A DNA stretch of 64,000 nt, taken from positions 2,614,995-2,678,994 of the forward strand of contig CP091733.1 in assembly GCA_022009975.1 (NCBI GenBank), read 5' to 3'. Source of the stretch: Phocaeicola vulgatus (GTDB lineage: Bacteria; Bacteroidota; Bacteroidia; Bacteroidales; Tannerellaceae). A program made the position numbers and the translations under genes. This document shows positions 30,635 through 39,654 of the stretch, in pieces. Each line of letters begins with the position of its first letter. Within the stretch, counting starts at the first letter, position 1. The notes below the pieces were generated by a model. The model saw only the letters and a program-made list of their open reading frames with translations, did no database searches and was not told the DNA's origin.

Positions 30635-31684
30635 TTAACGTATCAACATGGCGTCACCGTAAGCACCAAACCTATATCCTTCTTTCAATGCAATATCGTA
30701 TGCGTCCATAACCAAATCATATCCTCCGAAAGAGGCAGTCATCATCAACAAAGTAGACAGTGGCAAATGGAAATTTGTAATCATACTTGTCGCCAAGCTA
30801 AAGTCATACGGTGGAAAAATGAACTTGTTAGTCCAACCTTCAAATTCCTTCAAGTGCCCATCGGTACTAACCGCTGTTTCAACGGCTCTCATAACCGAAG
30901 TCCCGACTACACAGACTTGATGACCTTCATCTTTTGATTTATTGACAGTCTCGACTATATCTGCATTAATGAACATCTGCTCGGAATCCATCTTATGCTT
31001 AGTCAAATCCTCTACGTCAATCTCCCTGAAATTACCCAAACCGCAATGTAACGTCAAAAAGGCGAAACGGCAATCCCGTATCTCCAAACGCTTCATCAAT
31101 TCACGGCTAAAGTGCAATCCGGCTGCCGGAGCAACAACTGCTCCCTCTTCTGTAGCAAAGATATTTTGATAGCGGCTCTCATCATCTTCTTCCACAGGAC
31201 GGTCTATATATTTTGGTAATGGAGTTTCACCCAAAGCAAACAAAGCCTTCTTGAACTCATCATGGTTGCCATCGAATAAGAAACGGAGAGTACGACCACG
31301 GGAAGTCGTATTATCTATCACTTCCGCTACCATCGAATCATCTTCTCCGAAATAAAGCTTATTGCCTATACGGATTTTACGGGCAGGGTCAACCAACACA
31401 TCCCATAAACGCAAATCAGAATTCAATTCACGCAGCAAGAAGACTTCAATACGAGCTCCGGTTTTTTCTTTATTTCCATACAAACGAGCCGGAAACACTT
31501 TTGTGTTATTAAAAATAAACACATCTCCTTTGCCATAGTATTCCAAAAGGTCCTTAAAAACTCTATGTTCAATATTCCCTGTTTTGCGGTCAATCACCAT
31601 TAACCTGGATTCATCCCTATTCTTTGCCGGATGCAATGCTATTTGTTCTACCGGCAAGTTAAATTTAAATTTAGAGAGCTTCAT
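30635..31684 (-). CDS. queA: S-adenosylmethionine:tRNA ribosyltransferase-isomerase
   Basis: Queuosine synthesis: transfers the ribosyl group of SAM to preQ1 in the tRNA wobble position. IFNNTKVFPARLYG, VAPAAGLHFS, LTLHCGLGNF and NFHLPLSTLLMM are QueA signatures. 349 aa, intact. It is 28 bp after truB, so two tRNA-modification genes are adjacent. Confidence 0.96.
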   Translation of the reverse strand: MKLSKFKFNLPVEQIALHPAKNRDESRLMVIDRKTGNIEHRVFKDLLEYYGKGDVFIFNNTKVFPARLYGNKEKTGARIEVFLLRELNSDLRLWDVLVDPARKIRIGNKLYFGEDDSMVAEVIDNTTSRGRTLRFLFDGNHDEFKKALFALGETPLPKYIDRPVEEDDESRYQNIFATEEGAVVAPAAGLHFSRELMKRLEIRDCRFAFLTLHCGLGNFREIDVEDLTKHKMDSEQMFINADIVETVNKSKDEGHQVCVVGTSVMRAVETAVSTDGHLKEFEGWTNKFIFPPYDFSLATSMITNFHLPLSTLLMMTASFGGYDLVMDAYDIALKEGYRFGAYGDAMLIR

Positions 31685-31712
31685 ATCTTTATTTAATCTT
31701 ATTATATCAACT

Positions 31713-32416
31713 TTATTCTGTTTCTACTACCACGATTTCACGATCTAAAAAGGCATCTATATCGTCCGGCGTCATACATTTATCTAAGGTAACATCACCA
31801 ATCCGTGTTCTTTCCAAAGCTATTAGATGGGCTCCGGAATGCAATGCGACACCGATATCACGAGCCAAAGCCCGAATATAAGTGCCCTTGCTACATACAA
31901 CCCTGATTTTGATTACAGGTAGATTACATTCCAATAATTCAATCTCATCTATAATCAATGTTTTAGCTTTCAACGGAACATCTTCCCCATTGCGTGCCAA
32001 CTCATAAGCCCGCTTGCCTTCTATTTTGCAAGCGGAAAAGACGGGCGGTATCTGTTCAATTGTTCCTACAAATCGCTTCAAAACCTCTTCTACTAAAGAT
32101 TGGGTTATATGTTCCGTAGGGAAAACCGCATCGACCTCTTTTCCAAATCAAAAGATGGAGTTGTCTCTCCCAGTTTCAACGTTGCCACATATTCCTTCGT
32201 CTGATATTGAAACTCATCAATACGCTTGGTAGCTTTTCCTGTACAGACAATCATCACACCGGTTGCCAAAGGATCAAGCGTCCCGGCATGCCCCACCTTT
32301 ATTTTCTTCACTTTCAGCTTCCGGGATAACTTGTAACGGAATCGATTTACCAAATCAAACGATGTCCATTTCAATGGCTTATTGAAATACAATACTTCTC
32401 CTGCAATGAAATCCAT
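31713..32416 (-). CDS. truB: tRNA pseudouridine-55 synthase (one frameshift)
   Basis: Converts U55 in the T loop of tRNA to pseudouridine. NKPLKWTSFDLV and the catalytic Asp motif HAGTLDPLATGVM are N-terminal; CSKGTYIRALARDIG follows. One A is missing near 32143 (GGAAAAGAGG); restoring it gives LEKEVDAVFPTEHIT and joins to the C-terminal half ending at 31713. I start at ATG 32416 (MDFIAGEVLYFNKPL), 5 bp after uppP, not at the upstream TTG. Confidence 0.93.
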
Positions 32417-32421
32417 TTCTA

Positions 32422-33221
32422 TCAATTAAAAAATGAATAAAACAAGGTGATACTTCCTACAACTGCACAATAATACGCAAAGTAAATCAACTTGCCTTTT
32501 TTGACTATATTAATCATCCATTTACAAGCAATACATCCCGAAATGAATGCGGCAATAAAGCCAATCATCAAGGAAGAAGTTGAAATATCGCCACCCAATG
32601 ATTCCCCTTTCATCATCTTCAACGTATCCAACAACGCTTCACCCAAAATTGGAGGTATCACCATCAGGAAAGAGAATTGCGCCAATTTCTCTTTTTTATT
32701 GCCTAACAAAAGTCCCGTTGCAATCGTGCTTCCGGAACGTGACAAACCCGGCATGACTGCACATGCTTGAGCCAATCCTATGATAAATGCATCTTTGAAG
32801 GATATGTTTCCCTTTTGGCGAGGTTTTGCATAATATGAAAACGCCAAAAGAACTGCTGTCAAGAGCAACATTGCACCGACTATGGTTAGCCCGGAACCAA
32901 AAATTCCTTCTACCGTATCTTTAAAAAAGACACCCACTATTCCGATAGGAATCATGGATATGATAATATTGATGGCATAACGGGTCTCAGGATTCATCTC
33001 AAACTTGAACAAGCCCTTCAAAATCCATCCAATTTCTTTTCCTAAAACCAGCAAAGTACTCAAGACGGTCGCCACATGAACCAATATAGTAAATACAAGG
33101 CTCTCTTTACCTTCTATTCCAAACAATGCTGAACCTATAGCCAAATGACCACTGCTGCTGACAGGCAAATACTCAGTAAATCCTTGTAACAAGCCAAGGA
33201 CCAAGCTTCTAACCCACTCAT
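32422..33221 (-). CDS. uppP: Undecaprenyl-diphosphatase (frameshift near start)
   Basis: Recycles the lipid carrier for peptidoglycan by removing a phosphate from undecaprenyl diphosphate; integral membrane with about eight helices. Catalytic motifs: LLQGFTEYLPVSSSGHL and PGLSRSGST. A long frame reaches a TTG at 33249, but the natural start is probably ATG 33221, which overlaps the DUF3098 stop as ATGA. Reading it requires one extra T near 33205 (MSGLEALVLGLLQG). As written, this normally essential gene lacks that start. Confidence 0.92.
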
Positions 33222-33487
33222 TCTTCAACCCTATTTTCTGTTTCTCCAATATGTTCTTTTCCTTTTTTCAATATGCCGACTATCACACCTAAAAAGCCTA
33301 TTACTGTAACTATCGGAGCAACGACTATACGACGGGTACTGAATATTTCAGGATTGAAAGACTCATCTCCCGATCCTCCACCACTCATCAGCATAAAACC
33401 GATTATAATTAATACGACTGCACATGCAATCAGCACGAAATTTTCCTTTCTAAAAGCAAAATCCTTTCTTGACATATCTCTATTCAT
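33218..33487 (-). CDS. DUF3098 small membrane protein
   Basis: 89 aa with two transmembrane segments (about 18-36 and 53-72) separated by a short loop containing SFNPEIFSTRR. DUF3098 proteins sit between ftsX and uppP in Bacteroidetes; the function is unknown. It begins 6 bp after the ftsX stop and shares ATGA with the natural uppP start. Confidence 0.85.
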   Translation of the reverse strand: MNRDMSRKDFAFRKENFVLIACAVVLIIIGFMLMSGGGSGDESFNPEIFSTRRIVVAPIVTVIGFLGVIVGILKKGKEHIGETENRVEE

Positions 33488-33493
33488 TTTATA

Positions 33494-34372
33494 TCAAACA
33501 TAATACAACTTGTCAAAGCTCATCCTCAAATATTTGTTGACGGATACGAATGTCGCACAAATGGACAAAATAATACCCATCGCCAATACTGCTCCATATA
33601 CTATTAATAACGTAGGAATGTCCAATATTTGTATAAAGCCTGTAAGTTCAGATTGCAAATAATATAGGGCTCCGGTCAACAAACATATCGCTAAAATTGC
33701 CGCTATGATTCCACTCACAACATTATAGCGTATGAATGGCGCCCGTATGAATCCCGGCGTCGCTCCAACCAATTGCATCGTATGAATCAAGAAACGCTTG
33801 GAATAAATAAGTAGTCGTATCGTATTACTAATCAAGACAAACGAAATAATCGTCAAGACAATAGCCAAGCCCAAAAGGATTAAACCAATCCGCTTCATAT
33901 TATGTTGCACCATCTCCATCATGTCTCTTCTGTAAAGCATTTCCGAAACAGATGTATAACTCTGTATCTTATGCTCTATCATCTTCAAACTATCAGGATT
34001 AGCATATTGCGACCGCAATTTAACCTCGATGGATGCTTGCAGTGGATTGAACCCCAAAAAGGTTTCCGGCTTTTCTCCCAGCTCCTCTTCCAGCTCCTTA
34101 GCAGCCTGTTCTTTTGATATGTATTCGGTTGATTTTATAAAGGGTAATGCATCTAATGATTTCTGAATGCGTTTAACTTCCATATCTTTGATATTATCTT
34201 TCAATACAATAGAAAAAGACATGTTTTCTTTTACATATATTGAGAGTTTATTGCCAAGCAGTCCCATTAAACATATCAAGCCCATCAGAAATAGCACCAA
34301 AGCAATACTCATTACTGATGTAAAGCGAGAATGAAAGAAAGAGACAGAACTAATATTTTTGTTTTCAGCCAT
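33494..34372 (-). CDS. ftsX: Cell division protein FtsX
   Basis: Permease-like partner of FtsE that activates septal peptidoglycan hydrolases. A cytosolic N-terminus, TM1 at about 18-40, a periplasmic loop (EYISKEQAAKELEEELG), then three more helices. The C-terminal FtsX domain has MQLVGATPGFIRAPF. 292 aa, intact. It opens the operon ftsX-DUF3098-uppP-truB-queA-folK. Confidence 0.94.
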   Translation of the reverse strand: MAENKNISSVSFFHSRFTSVMSIALVLFLMGLICLMGLLGNKLSIYVKENMSFSIVLKDNIKDMEVKRIQKSLDALPFIKSTEYISKEQAAKELEEELGEKPETFLGFNPLQASIEVKLRSQYANPDSLKMIEHKIQSYTSVSEMLYRRDMMEMVQHNMKRIGLILLGLAIVLTIISFVLISNTIRLLIYSKRFLIHTMQLVGATPGFIRAPFIRYNVVSGIIAAILAICLLTGALYYLQSELTGFIQILDIPTLLIVYGAVLAMGIILSICATFVSVNKYLRMSFDKLYYV

Positions 34373-34724
34373 TTATCATCTAATTTGACAAATCAAACTT
34401 GACAGGGTATAAGTCGGAAAAACATTAACCCCAATTTTTCTGCAAAGAAAATAATTATTTATGAAATGGCATTCTATTTTTGTTTATTTAACCTGTCTTC
34501 GTCATCGTGCCACTCTAAAATTCCCATCTAATAGTTCTTGTTCAGAGCAACCAGATTTGCATCCTCATATCATTGGGTTATTTCATCGTGCCAGAAGCCA
34601 GTATATTCTTATTCTCCGTACCTGTCAGGCATCAGTGCATAAACAAAATGATAATGTGTTGTCCATGTTTTTGTGTCCAACATTCTTTGTTTTTCACTTA
34701 GGAGAAAAGCTAAATATTGAGGTG
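34373..34724. other. Intergenic region between asnS and ftsX, no supported gene
   Basis: A 100-codon plus-strand frame (34461-34766) runs through it but has no recognisable motif and crosses the asnS terminator. The minus strand has short coding-like scraps (LMPDRYG, LEWHDDED) broken by stops, possibly a decayed gene. No clean Bacteroidetes promoter for ftsX was seen. Confidence 0.4.
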
Positions 34725-34762
34725 AAAAGGTGTGCCCAAGCAGCTGACTGCTCAAACACACC
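34725..34762 (-). terminator. Intrinsic terminator of asnS
   Basis: GGTGTG...GAGCAG pairs with CTGCTT...CACACC and is followed by TTTTCACC on the minus strand, 24 bp after the asnS stop. Confidence 0.7.
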
Positions 34763-34785
34763 ATAAAAGGTATACTATTATTCTA

Positions 34786-36192
34786 TTAGAATTCTGCGTT
34801 GTTCGGAGTTCTTGGGAAAGGTATTACATCACGAATATTACCCATTCCAGTTACGAAAAGCAACAGACGTTCAAATCCTAAACCAAATCCTGAATGAGGA
34901 ACCGTTCCAAAACGGCGAGTATCCAAATACCACCACATATCTTTCATCGGAATGTTCAATTCCTGAATGCGATTGTACAACTTGTCATAATCCGCTTCAC
35001 GTTCTGATCCACCGATAATTTCCCCAATTTTCGGGAACAAGACATCCATCGCTCTTACTGTCTTACCGTCTTCATTCTGCTTCATATAGAATGCTTTGAT
35101 TTCTTTCGGATAATCGGTCAAGATTACAGGACGTTTAAAGTGGTCTTCAACCAAGAAACGTTCATGTTCAGAAGCCAAGTCAACTCCCCAATAAACAGGG
35201 AATTCAAATTTATGGCCTTTGGCTACTGCCTCTTCCAAAATCTTTATTCCTTCAGTATATGGCAAACGGACAAATTTGTCTTTCAATACTCCTTGAAGAC
35301 GTTCTATCAACCCTTTATCAATTCTATCATTCAAGAACTGGATATCTTCCTTGCAATTATCCAATGCCCACTGCACACAATACTTGATAAAGTCTTCCGC
35401 CAACTCCATGTTATCAAAGATATCATTGAATGCAACTTCCGGCTCAATCATCCAAAACTCTGCCAAGTGACGCGGTGTATTTGAATTTTCCGCACGGAAT
35501 GTCGGGCCAAATGTATAAATCTGTCCTAAAGCCGTTGCAGCCAATTCACCTTCCAATTGTCCAGACACAGTCAAACTTGCTTGCTTGCCGAAAAAGTCAT
35601 CATCATAGATGATAGAACCATTTTCGTCCTTCTTCAAGTTATACAAGTTTTTTGTAGTAACCTGGAACATTTGACCTGCACCTTCACAGTCAGAAGCAGT
35701 GATAATAGGTGTATGGAAATAAAAGAATCCACGGTCATGGAAAAACTTGTGGATAGCATACGCCATATTATGACGAATACGGAACACAGCTCCAAAAGTA
35801 TTTGTACGAAGGCGCAAATGTGCTATTTCACGTAAAAACTCCATTGAGTGACCCTTCTTCTGAAGAGGATAAGTCGTCGGATCAGCCGTTCCATAAATTT
35901 CAATTTCATTTGCTTGAATCTCCACAGACTGACCTTTGCCTTGTGACTGCACCAATGTTCCATTCACACTGATGCTGGCACCGGTAGTAATTGGCTTTAA
36001 AAACTCTTCTCCTAATTTATCCAAATCTACTACAATTTGGACATTGTTGATGGTAGAGCCATCATTCAACGCTATAAAATTAATCTGCTTGCTGCCACGA
36101 CGGGTACGAACCCATCCTTTCACATTTACAGTAGCACCAAAATCAGTACTTTTCAGTACATCTACTATTTTTGTTCTCTTGATAGTTTCCAT
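34786..36192 (-). CDS. asnS: Asparaginyl-tRNA synthetase
   Basis: Class II synthetase charging tRNA-Asn. The N-terminal OB fold (VNVKGWVRTRRGSKQINFI) precedes the catalytic core with motif 2 FGPTFRAENSNTPRHLAEFW and motif 3 GFGLGFERLL. 468 aa, intact. It lies 12 bp after the pseudouridine synthase gene, in the same direction. Confidence 0.97.
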   Translation of the reverse strand: METIKRTKIVDVLKSTDFGATVNVKGWVRTRRGSKQINFIALNDGSTINNVQIVVDLDKLGEEFLKPITTGASISVNGTLVQSQGKGQSVEIQANEIEIYGTADPTTYPLQKKGHSMEFLREIAHLRLRTNTFGAVFRIRHNMAYAIHKFFHDRGFFYFHTPIITASDCEGAGQMFQVTTKNLYNLKKDENGSIIYDDDFFGKQASLTVSGQLEGELAATALGQIYTFGPTFRAENSNTPRHLAEFWMIEPEVAFNDIFDNMELAEDFIKYCVQWALDNCKEDIQFLNDRIDKGLIERLQGVLKDKFVRLPYTEGIKILEEAVAKGHKFEFPVYWGVDLASEHERFLVEDHFKRPVILTDYPKEIKAFYMKQNEDGKTVRAMDVLFPKIGEIIGGSEREADYDKLYNRIQELNIPMKDMWWYLDTRRFGTVPHSGFGLGFERLLLFVTGMGNIRDVIPFPRTPNNAEF

Positions 36193-36204
36193 AGTTATTA
36201 TTAT

Positions 36205-37698
36205 TTATTCAAATGCTCCCATTCGCAATGCGTTTACCTCACGTTCATTCAAGTAACGCCATTTGCCACGAGCCAAATTCTTTTTCGTCAAACCAGCGAA
36301 ATATACACGATCCAACTTAATGACATGATATCCCAAAGATTCAAATATACGGCGGACGATTCGATTCCGGCCTGAGTGTATTTCGATTCCTACTTGGCTC
36401 TTGTCTGTGTCATTTGCATAGCTGATTGCATCTGCGTGAATTTCACCATCTTCCAATTCCAAGCCGTTCGCAATCTTTTCCATGTCTTCAATAGATACAT
36501 TCTTATCCAACCAAACATGGTAGATTTTCTTCTTCTTGAATGAAGGATGTGTCAACTTAGACGCCAAGTCTCCATCGTTAGTCAGCAACAATACACCTGT
36601 CGTATTGCGGTCAAGACGACCTACCGGATAAATTCTTTCGTTACATGCGTTTTTAACCAAATCCATCACAGTCAGTCTCTCTTGCGGATCATCGGATGTA
36701 GTAACACAATTCTTCGGCTTATTCAGAACAATATATACCTTGCTCTCAATTTGTACTGGTTTATCATTAAAGGTAACTCTGTCTGCACGAGTGATTTTTG
36801 TACCCAATTCTGTAACAACTACATCATTGACCTTCACATTACCTGCCTTGATAAACTCATCAGCTTCACGACGTGAACAAACTCCCGCATTTGACAAATA
36901 TTTATTCAAGCGGATAGGCTCATTCGGGTCTGCCAAAACTCCCTTATACTTCAGCTGCTTTTGGAAGTTGTATTTTGCATTCGGATTGTAATTATTATTC
37001 TGACGGCGATTATTGTTGTTGTTATAATTGTTATTAGGGCGACGGTTGTTATATCCGCCATTGTTGCCGTAACCGCCACCATTGTTATAACGGTTATTGC
37101 CACCGCCATAATTATTTCCGCCATAGTTGTTGCCGTATGAGCAATTTCCGCCCCTGTTGTTATCATACGAATGGGCACGGTTTTCACCTACACGGGGTCT
37201 TCTTTTCTTAATTCCGCCATCTTGCATATTATTACCATTATCTACCTCATTTGAAGGCGCAGATTGGTAATTGTTGTTGAAATTAGGGCGATTATAAGGA
37301 CGTTGATCATTGTTAAATGATTGACGATTCCCATACTGACGATTCCCATATCCGCCTTGATTGAATCCATAGCCATTGTTGCGATTATTGTACGGGCGAT
37401 TGTTGCCGTAAGAACGGTCACGATCGCGATTGTCATAACGAGGCTGATAGTTTTGGCCGTTATTACCATAATCTTTATAAGAAGGACGGTCATACGAACG
37501 ATAGTTGTTACCACCTCTGTCATTTTGCGGTTGGCGATTGTACTGTCTACGTTCGAAATTATTCCCTTCGGAACGATTATAGCCGGCATTACCATAAGCT
37601 CTTCTATCCCCATCTTGACCAGCACCTTCTCTATTGATACCTGGTATCACCTTTCTTGGTCTTGACTGCTGTGCGTCATCTCTTTCTTCGATACTCAT
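36205..37698 (-). CDS. rluB: RluB-type pseudouridine synthase with long N/G/R/Y-rich N-terminus
   Basis: Isomerises a uridine in 23S rRNA (family function). After about 255 residues of low complexity, an S4 RNA-binding domain (IRLNKYLSNAGVCSRREADE) and the RsuA/RluB catalytic domain follow, with VGRLDRNTTGVLLLTNDGDL holding the catalytic Asp. The N-terminal half is almost only Asn, Gly, Arg, Tyr, Asp and Gln with YGN, NYN and NNN repeats, so it is surely disordered. Start ATG 37698 (MSIEERDD). The symbol is by homology; RluB/RluE/RluF cannot be separated here. Confidence 0.88.
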   Translation of the reverse strand: MSIEERDDAQQSRPRKVIPGINREGAGQDGDRRAYGNAGYNRSEGNNFERRQYNRQPQNDRGGNNYRSYDRPSYKDYGNNGQNYQPRYDNRDRDRSYGNNRPYNNRNNGYGFNQGGYGNRQYGNRQSFNNDQRPYNRPNFNNNYQSAPSNEVDNGNNMQDGGIKKRRPRVGENRAHSYDNNRGGNCSYGNNYGGNNYGGGNNRYNNGGGYGNNGGYNNRRPNNNYNNNNNRRQNNNYNPNAKYNFQKQLKYKGVLADPNEPIRLNKYLSNAGVCSRREADEFIKAGNVKVNDVVVTELGTKITRADRVTFNDKPVQIESKVYIVLNKPKNCVTTSDDPQERLTVMDLVKNACNERIYPVGRLDRNTTGVLLLTNDGDLASKLTHPSFKKKKIYHVWLDKNVSIEDMEKIANGLELEDGEIHADAISYANDTDKSQVGIEIHSGRNRIVRRIFESLGYHVIKLDRVYFAGLTKKNLARGKWRYLNEREVNALRMGAFE

Positions 37699-37760
37699 TT
37701 GCTTATAATTAATAAGGTTTATATTGTGATAGCCTCCCGGCAATCATTGTTTTCCCTTTT

Positions 37761-39104
37761 TTAAATGCCTGTGTAATTATGAGGAGTTATTGCTCTCAAT
37801 TCAGCTTTCACCTCATCGCTTACCTGCAGCGTTTCTATAAAATCTCTAATTGATTGCTCAGTAATCCCAGCGTTTGTACGAGTCAAAGCCTTCAACGCCT
37901 CATAAGGTTTCGGATAACCTTCACGGCGTAAAATGGTTTGAATTCCTTCAGCCACTACTGCCCAGCATTTATCAAGGTCAGCGGAAAGCGCAGGTTCGTT
38001 CAGCAACAATTTACCGAGTCCTTTCATCAAACTCTTAAATGCAATTTCGACATGAGCCATTGGAACACCCACATTGCGCAAGACCGTTGAATCTGTCAAG
38101 TCACGCTGCAAGCGTGAAATTGGCAATTTTGTAGACAAATGCTCCAAGATAGCATTTGCCATTCCCAAATTTCCTTCCGCATTTTCAAAGTCGATAGGAT
38201 TAACCTTGTGAGGCATGGCAGAAGATCCCACTTCTCCAGCTTTTATCTTCTGTTTGAAATATTCCATCGAGATATATTGCCAGAAATCACGGTTCAAGTC
38301 TATTAATATTGTATTAATCCGCTTCATGCCGTCAAAGATTGCCCCTAAATTATCATAATTGGAAATCTGTGTCGTCCATTCTTCTCTTTTCAATCCCAAT
38401 GATTCGCTCACAAACTTATTACCAAAAACTTTCCAGTCATACTGCGGATAAGCTACATGGTGAGCATTGAAATTACCAGTCGCTCCTCCAAACTTGGCAG
38501 AAACAGGAACAGCTTTCAACAATTGCAATTGCTGTTTCAATCTATAAACAAACACCATTATTTCTTTTCCTAAGCGAGTAGGGGAAGCCGGTTGTCCATG
38601 TGTTTTGGCTAACATCGGGATATTCATCCATTCATTAGCATAGTGCTCCAACGTATTAATCACCTCTTGCAAACCGGGATAATACACATTTTCCATGGCC
38701 TCCTTTAAAGAGAGAGGGAATGCCGTGTTGTTTATATCCTGTGATGTCAAACCAAAGTGAATAAATTCATGGTACTTTTCAGCTAAAAAATGGTCTGTTT
38801 TCTCTTTAATAAAATATTCGACTGCTTTAACATCATGATTGGTTACCTTTTCAATGTCTTTGATACGCAAGGCATCATCTTCGGAAAAGTTCAAATATAC
38901 ATTCCGAAGCCATGTTTTTATCTCTTCCGTATTTAAATCACTTAATTGCGGAAGATATTCAGACAGAGCTATCAAATATTCAATCTCCACGCGAACTCTA
39001 TAACGAATCAGCGCAAACTCTGAAAAATAAGCTGCAAGGGCTTCAGCTTTGTTCCAATAACGCCCATCTACAGGCGAAATGGCAGTCAGTGTTGATAATA
39101 CCAT
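37761..39104 (-). CDS. purB: Adenylosuccinate lyase
   Basis: Two steps of purine synthesis: cleaves SAICAR and adenylosuccinate, releasing fumarate. LTAISPVDGRYWNKAEAL at the start, KTHGQPASPTRLGKE, and the signature loop GEVGSSAMPHKVNPIDFENA with the catalytic Ser. ATG 39104 gives 447 aa; 32 upstream codons are excluded because this is the family start. First gene of purB-rluB-asnS. Confidence 0.96.
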   Translation of the reverse strand: MVLSTLTAISPVDGRYWNKAEALAAYFSEFALIRYRVRVEIEYLIALSEYLPQLSDLNTEEIKTWLRNVYLNFSEDDALRIKDIEKVTNHDVKAVEYFIKEKTDHFLAEKYHEFIHFGLTSQDINNTAFPLSLKEAMENVYYPGLQEVINTLEHYANEWMNIPMLAKTHGQPASPTRLGKEIMVFVYRLKQQLQLLKAVPVSAKFGGATGNFNAHHVAYPQYDWKVFGNKFVSESLGLKREEWTTQISNYDNLGAIFDGMKRINTILIDLNRDFWQYISMEYFKQKIKAGEVGSSAMPHKVNPIDFENAEGNLGMANAILEHLSTKLPISRLQRDLTDSTVLRNVGVPMAHVEIAFKSLMKGLGKLLLNEPALSADLDKCWAVVAEGIQTILRREGYPKPYEALKALTRTNAGITEQSIRDFIETLQVSDEVKAELRAITPHNYTGI

Positions 39105-39146
39105 TCTTCTTCTCTTCAATACATTATTATATAATATGTAACGATG

Positions 39147-39154
39147 CAAAGTTA
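39147..39154 (-). promoter_or_regulatory. Candidate -7 box of purB
   Basis: TAACTTTG on the minus strand about 43 bp upstream of the purB ATG; no TTTG at the expected -33 position. Confidence 0.45.
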
Positions 39155-39292
39155 ATGCATTTCCTGAATTAATTCTTCTTTGTGGATATAATTTTTCCAA
39201 ATTTCTTTTTTTCTGTTCAATTCATTCTCGTTAAGAATCAATCTGATAATCGGTCTCTACCCAAATTTCCTGAAAAAAATTCTTCAATAATA

Positions 39293-39324
39293 TTTGCATA
39301 TTCAAAAAAATAGCCGTATCTTTG
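39293..39324 (+). promoter_or_regulatory. Bacteroidetes-type promoter of tRNA-Val
   Basis: TTTG at 39293-39296, 20 bp, TATCTTTG at 39317-39324, located 25 bp before the tRNA. Confidence 0.75.
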
Positions 39325-39349
39325 CACCGTCTTAAAGATAAGACATCTA

Positions 39350-39424
39350 GGGCGTTTAGCTCAGCTGGTTCAGAGCATCTGCCTTACAAGCAGAGGGTCG
39401 GCGGTTCGAATCCGTCAACGCCCA
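39350..39424 (+). tRNA. tRNA-Val (TAC)
   Basis: A 75-nt cloverleaf: acceptor GGGCGTT with AACGCCC, D arm GCTCAGCTGGTTCAGAGC, anticodon stem-loop CTGCCTTACAAGCAG giving TAC, and T arm with GGTTCGAATCC. CCA is not encoded. It marks the boundary between conserved genes and the accessory region. Confidence 0.96.
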
Positions 39425-39426
39425 CT

Positions 39427-39462
39427 AAAAAAAGCATCTATGAATAACATAGATGCTTTTTT
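39427..39462 (+). terminator. Intrinsic terminator of tRNA-Val
   Basis: AAAAGCATCTATG pairs with CATAGATGCTTTT over a five-base loop and ends in a T6 run directly after the tRNA. Confidence 0.85.
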
Positions 39463-39476
39463 ATTTCATAAAAACC

Positions 39477-39556
39477 AGGGATATTCAGTAAATATCCCTA
39501 TAAAATACAATGGCATATGAAGATGACCCAGTATAATCACTTCATATGCCATTTTT
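39477..39556. repeat. Two further hairpins after tRNA-Val
   Basis: AGGGATATT/AATATCCCT (39477-39499) is a perfect 9-bp stem. The second, 39509-39553, pairs AATGGCATATGAAG with CTTCATATGCCATT and is followed by T5; its sequence is close to the hairpin after proC at 3554-3600. They may terminate transcription towards the IS element or be copies of a dispersed repeat. Confidence 0.55.
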
Positions 39557-39654
39557 ATTGTCATTTTTCTGTATTTTCTCATATGCTCTTATCGGCAGGA
39601 CATGACGTTCCGGAAGAATCTGACGATTTCTTCTGATTTTTGATTAAAATCATA

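Noticed and set aside
34461..34766. 101-codon plus-strand ORF between ftsX and asnS
   Set aside because: No motif, no promoter, and it runs through the asnS terminator hairpin. Probably chance.
37242..37665. Long ORFs on both strands over the rluB N-terminus
   Set aside because: They are by-products of the repetitive Asn/Gly/Arg codons of the real gene; their Ile/Thr/Val-only composition is typical of such shadows.
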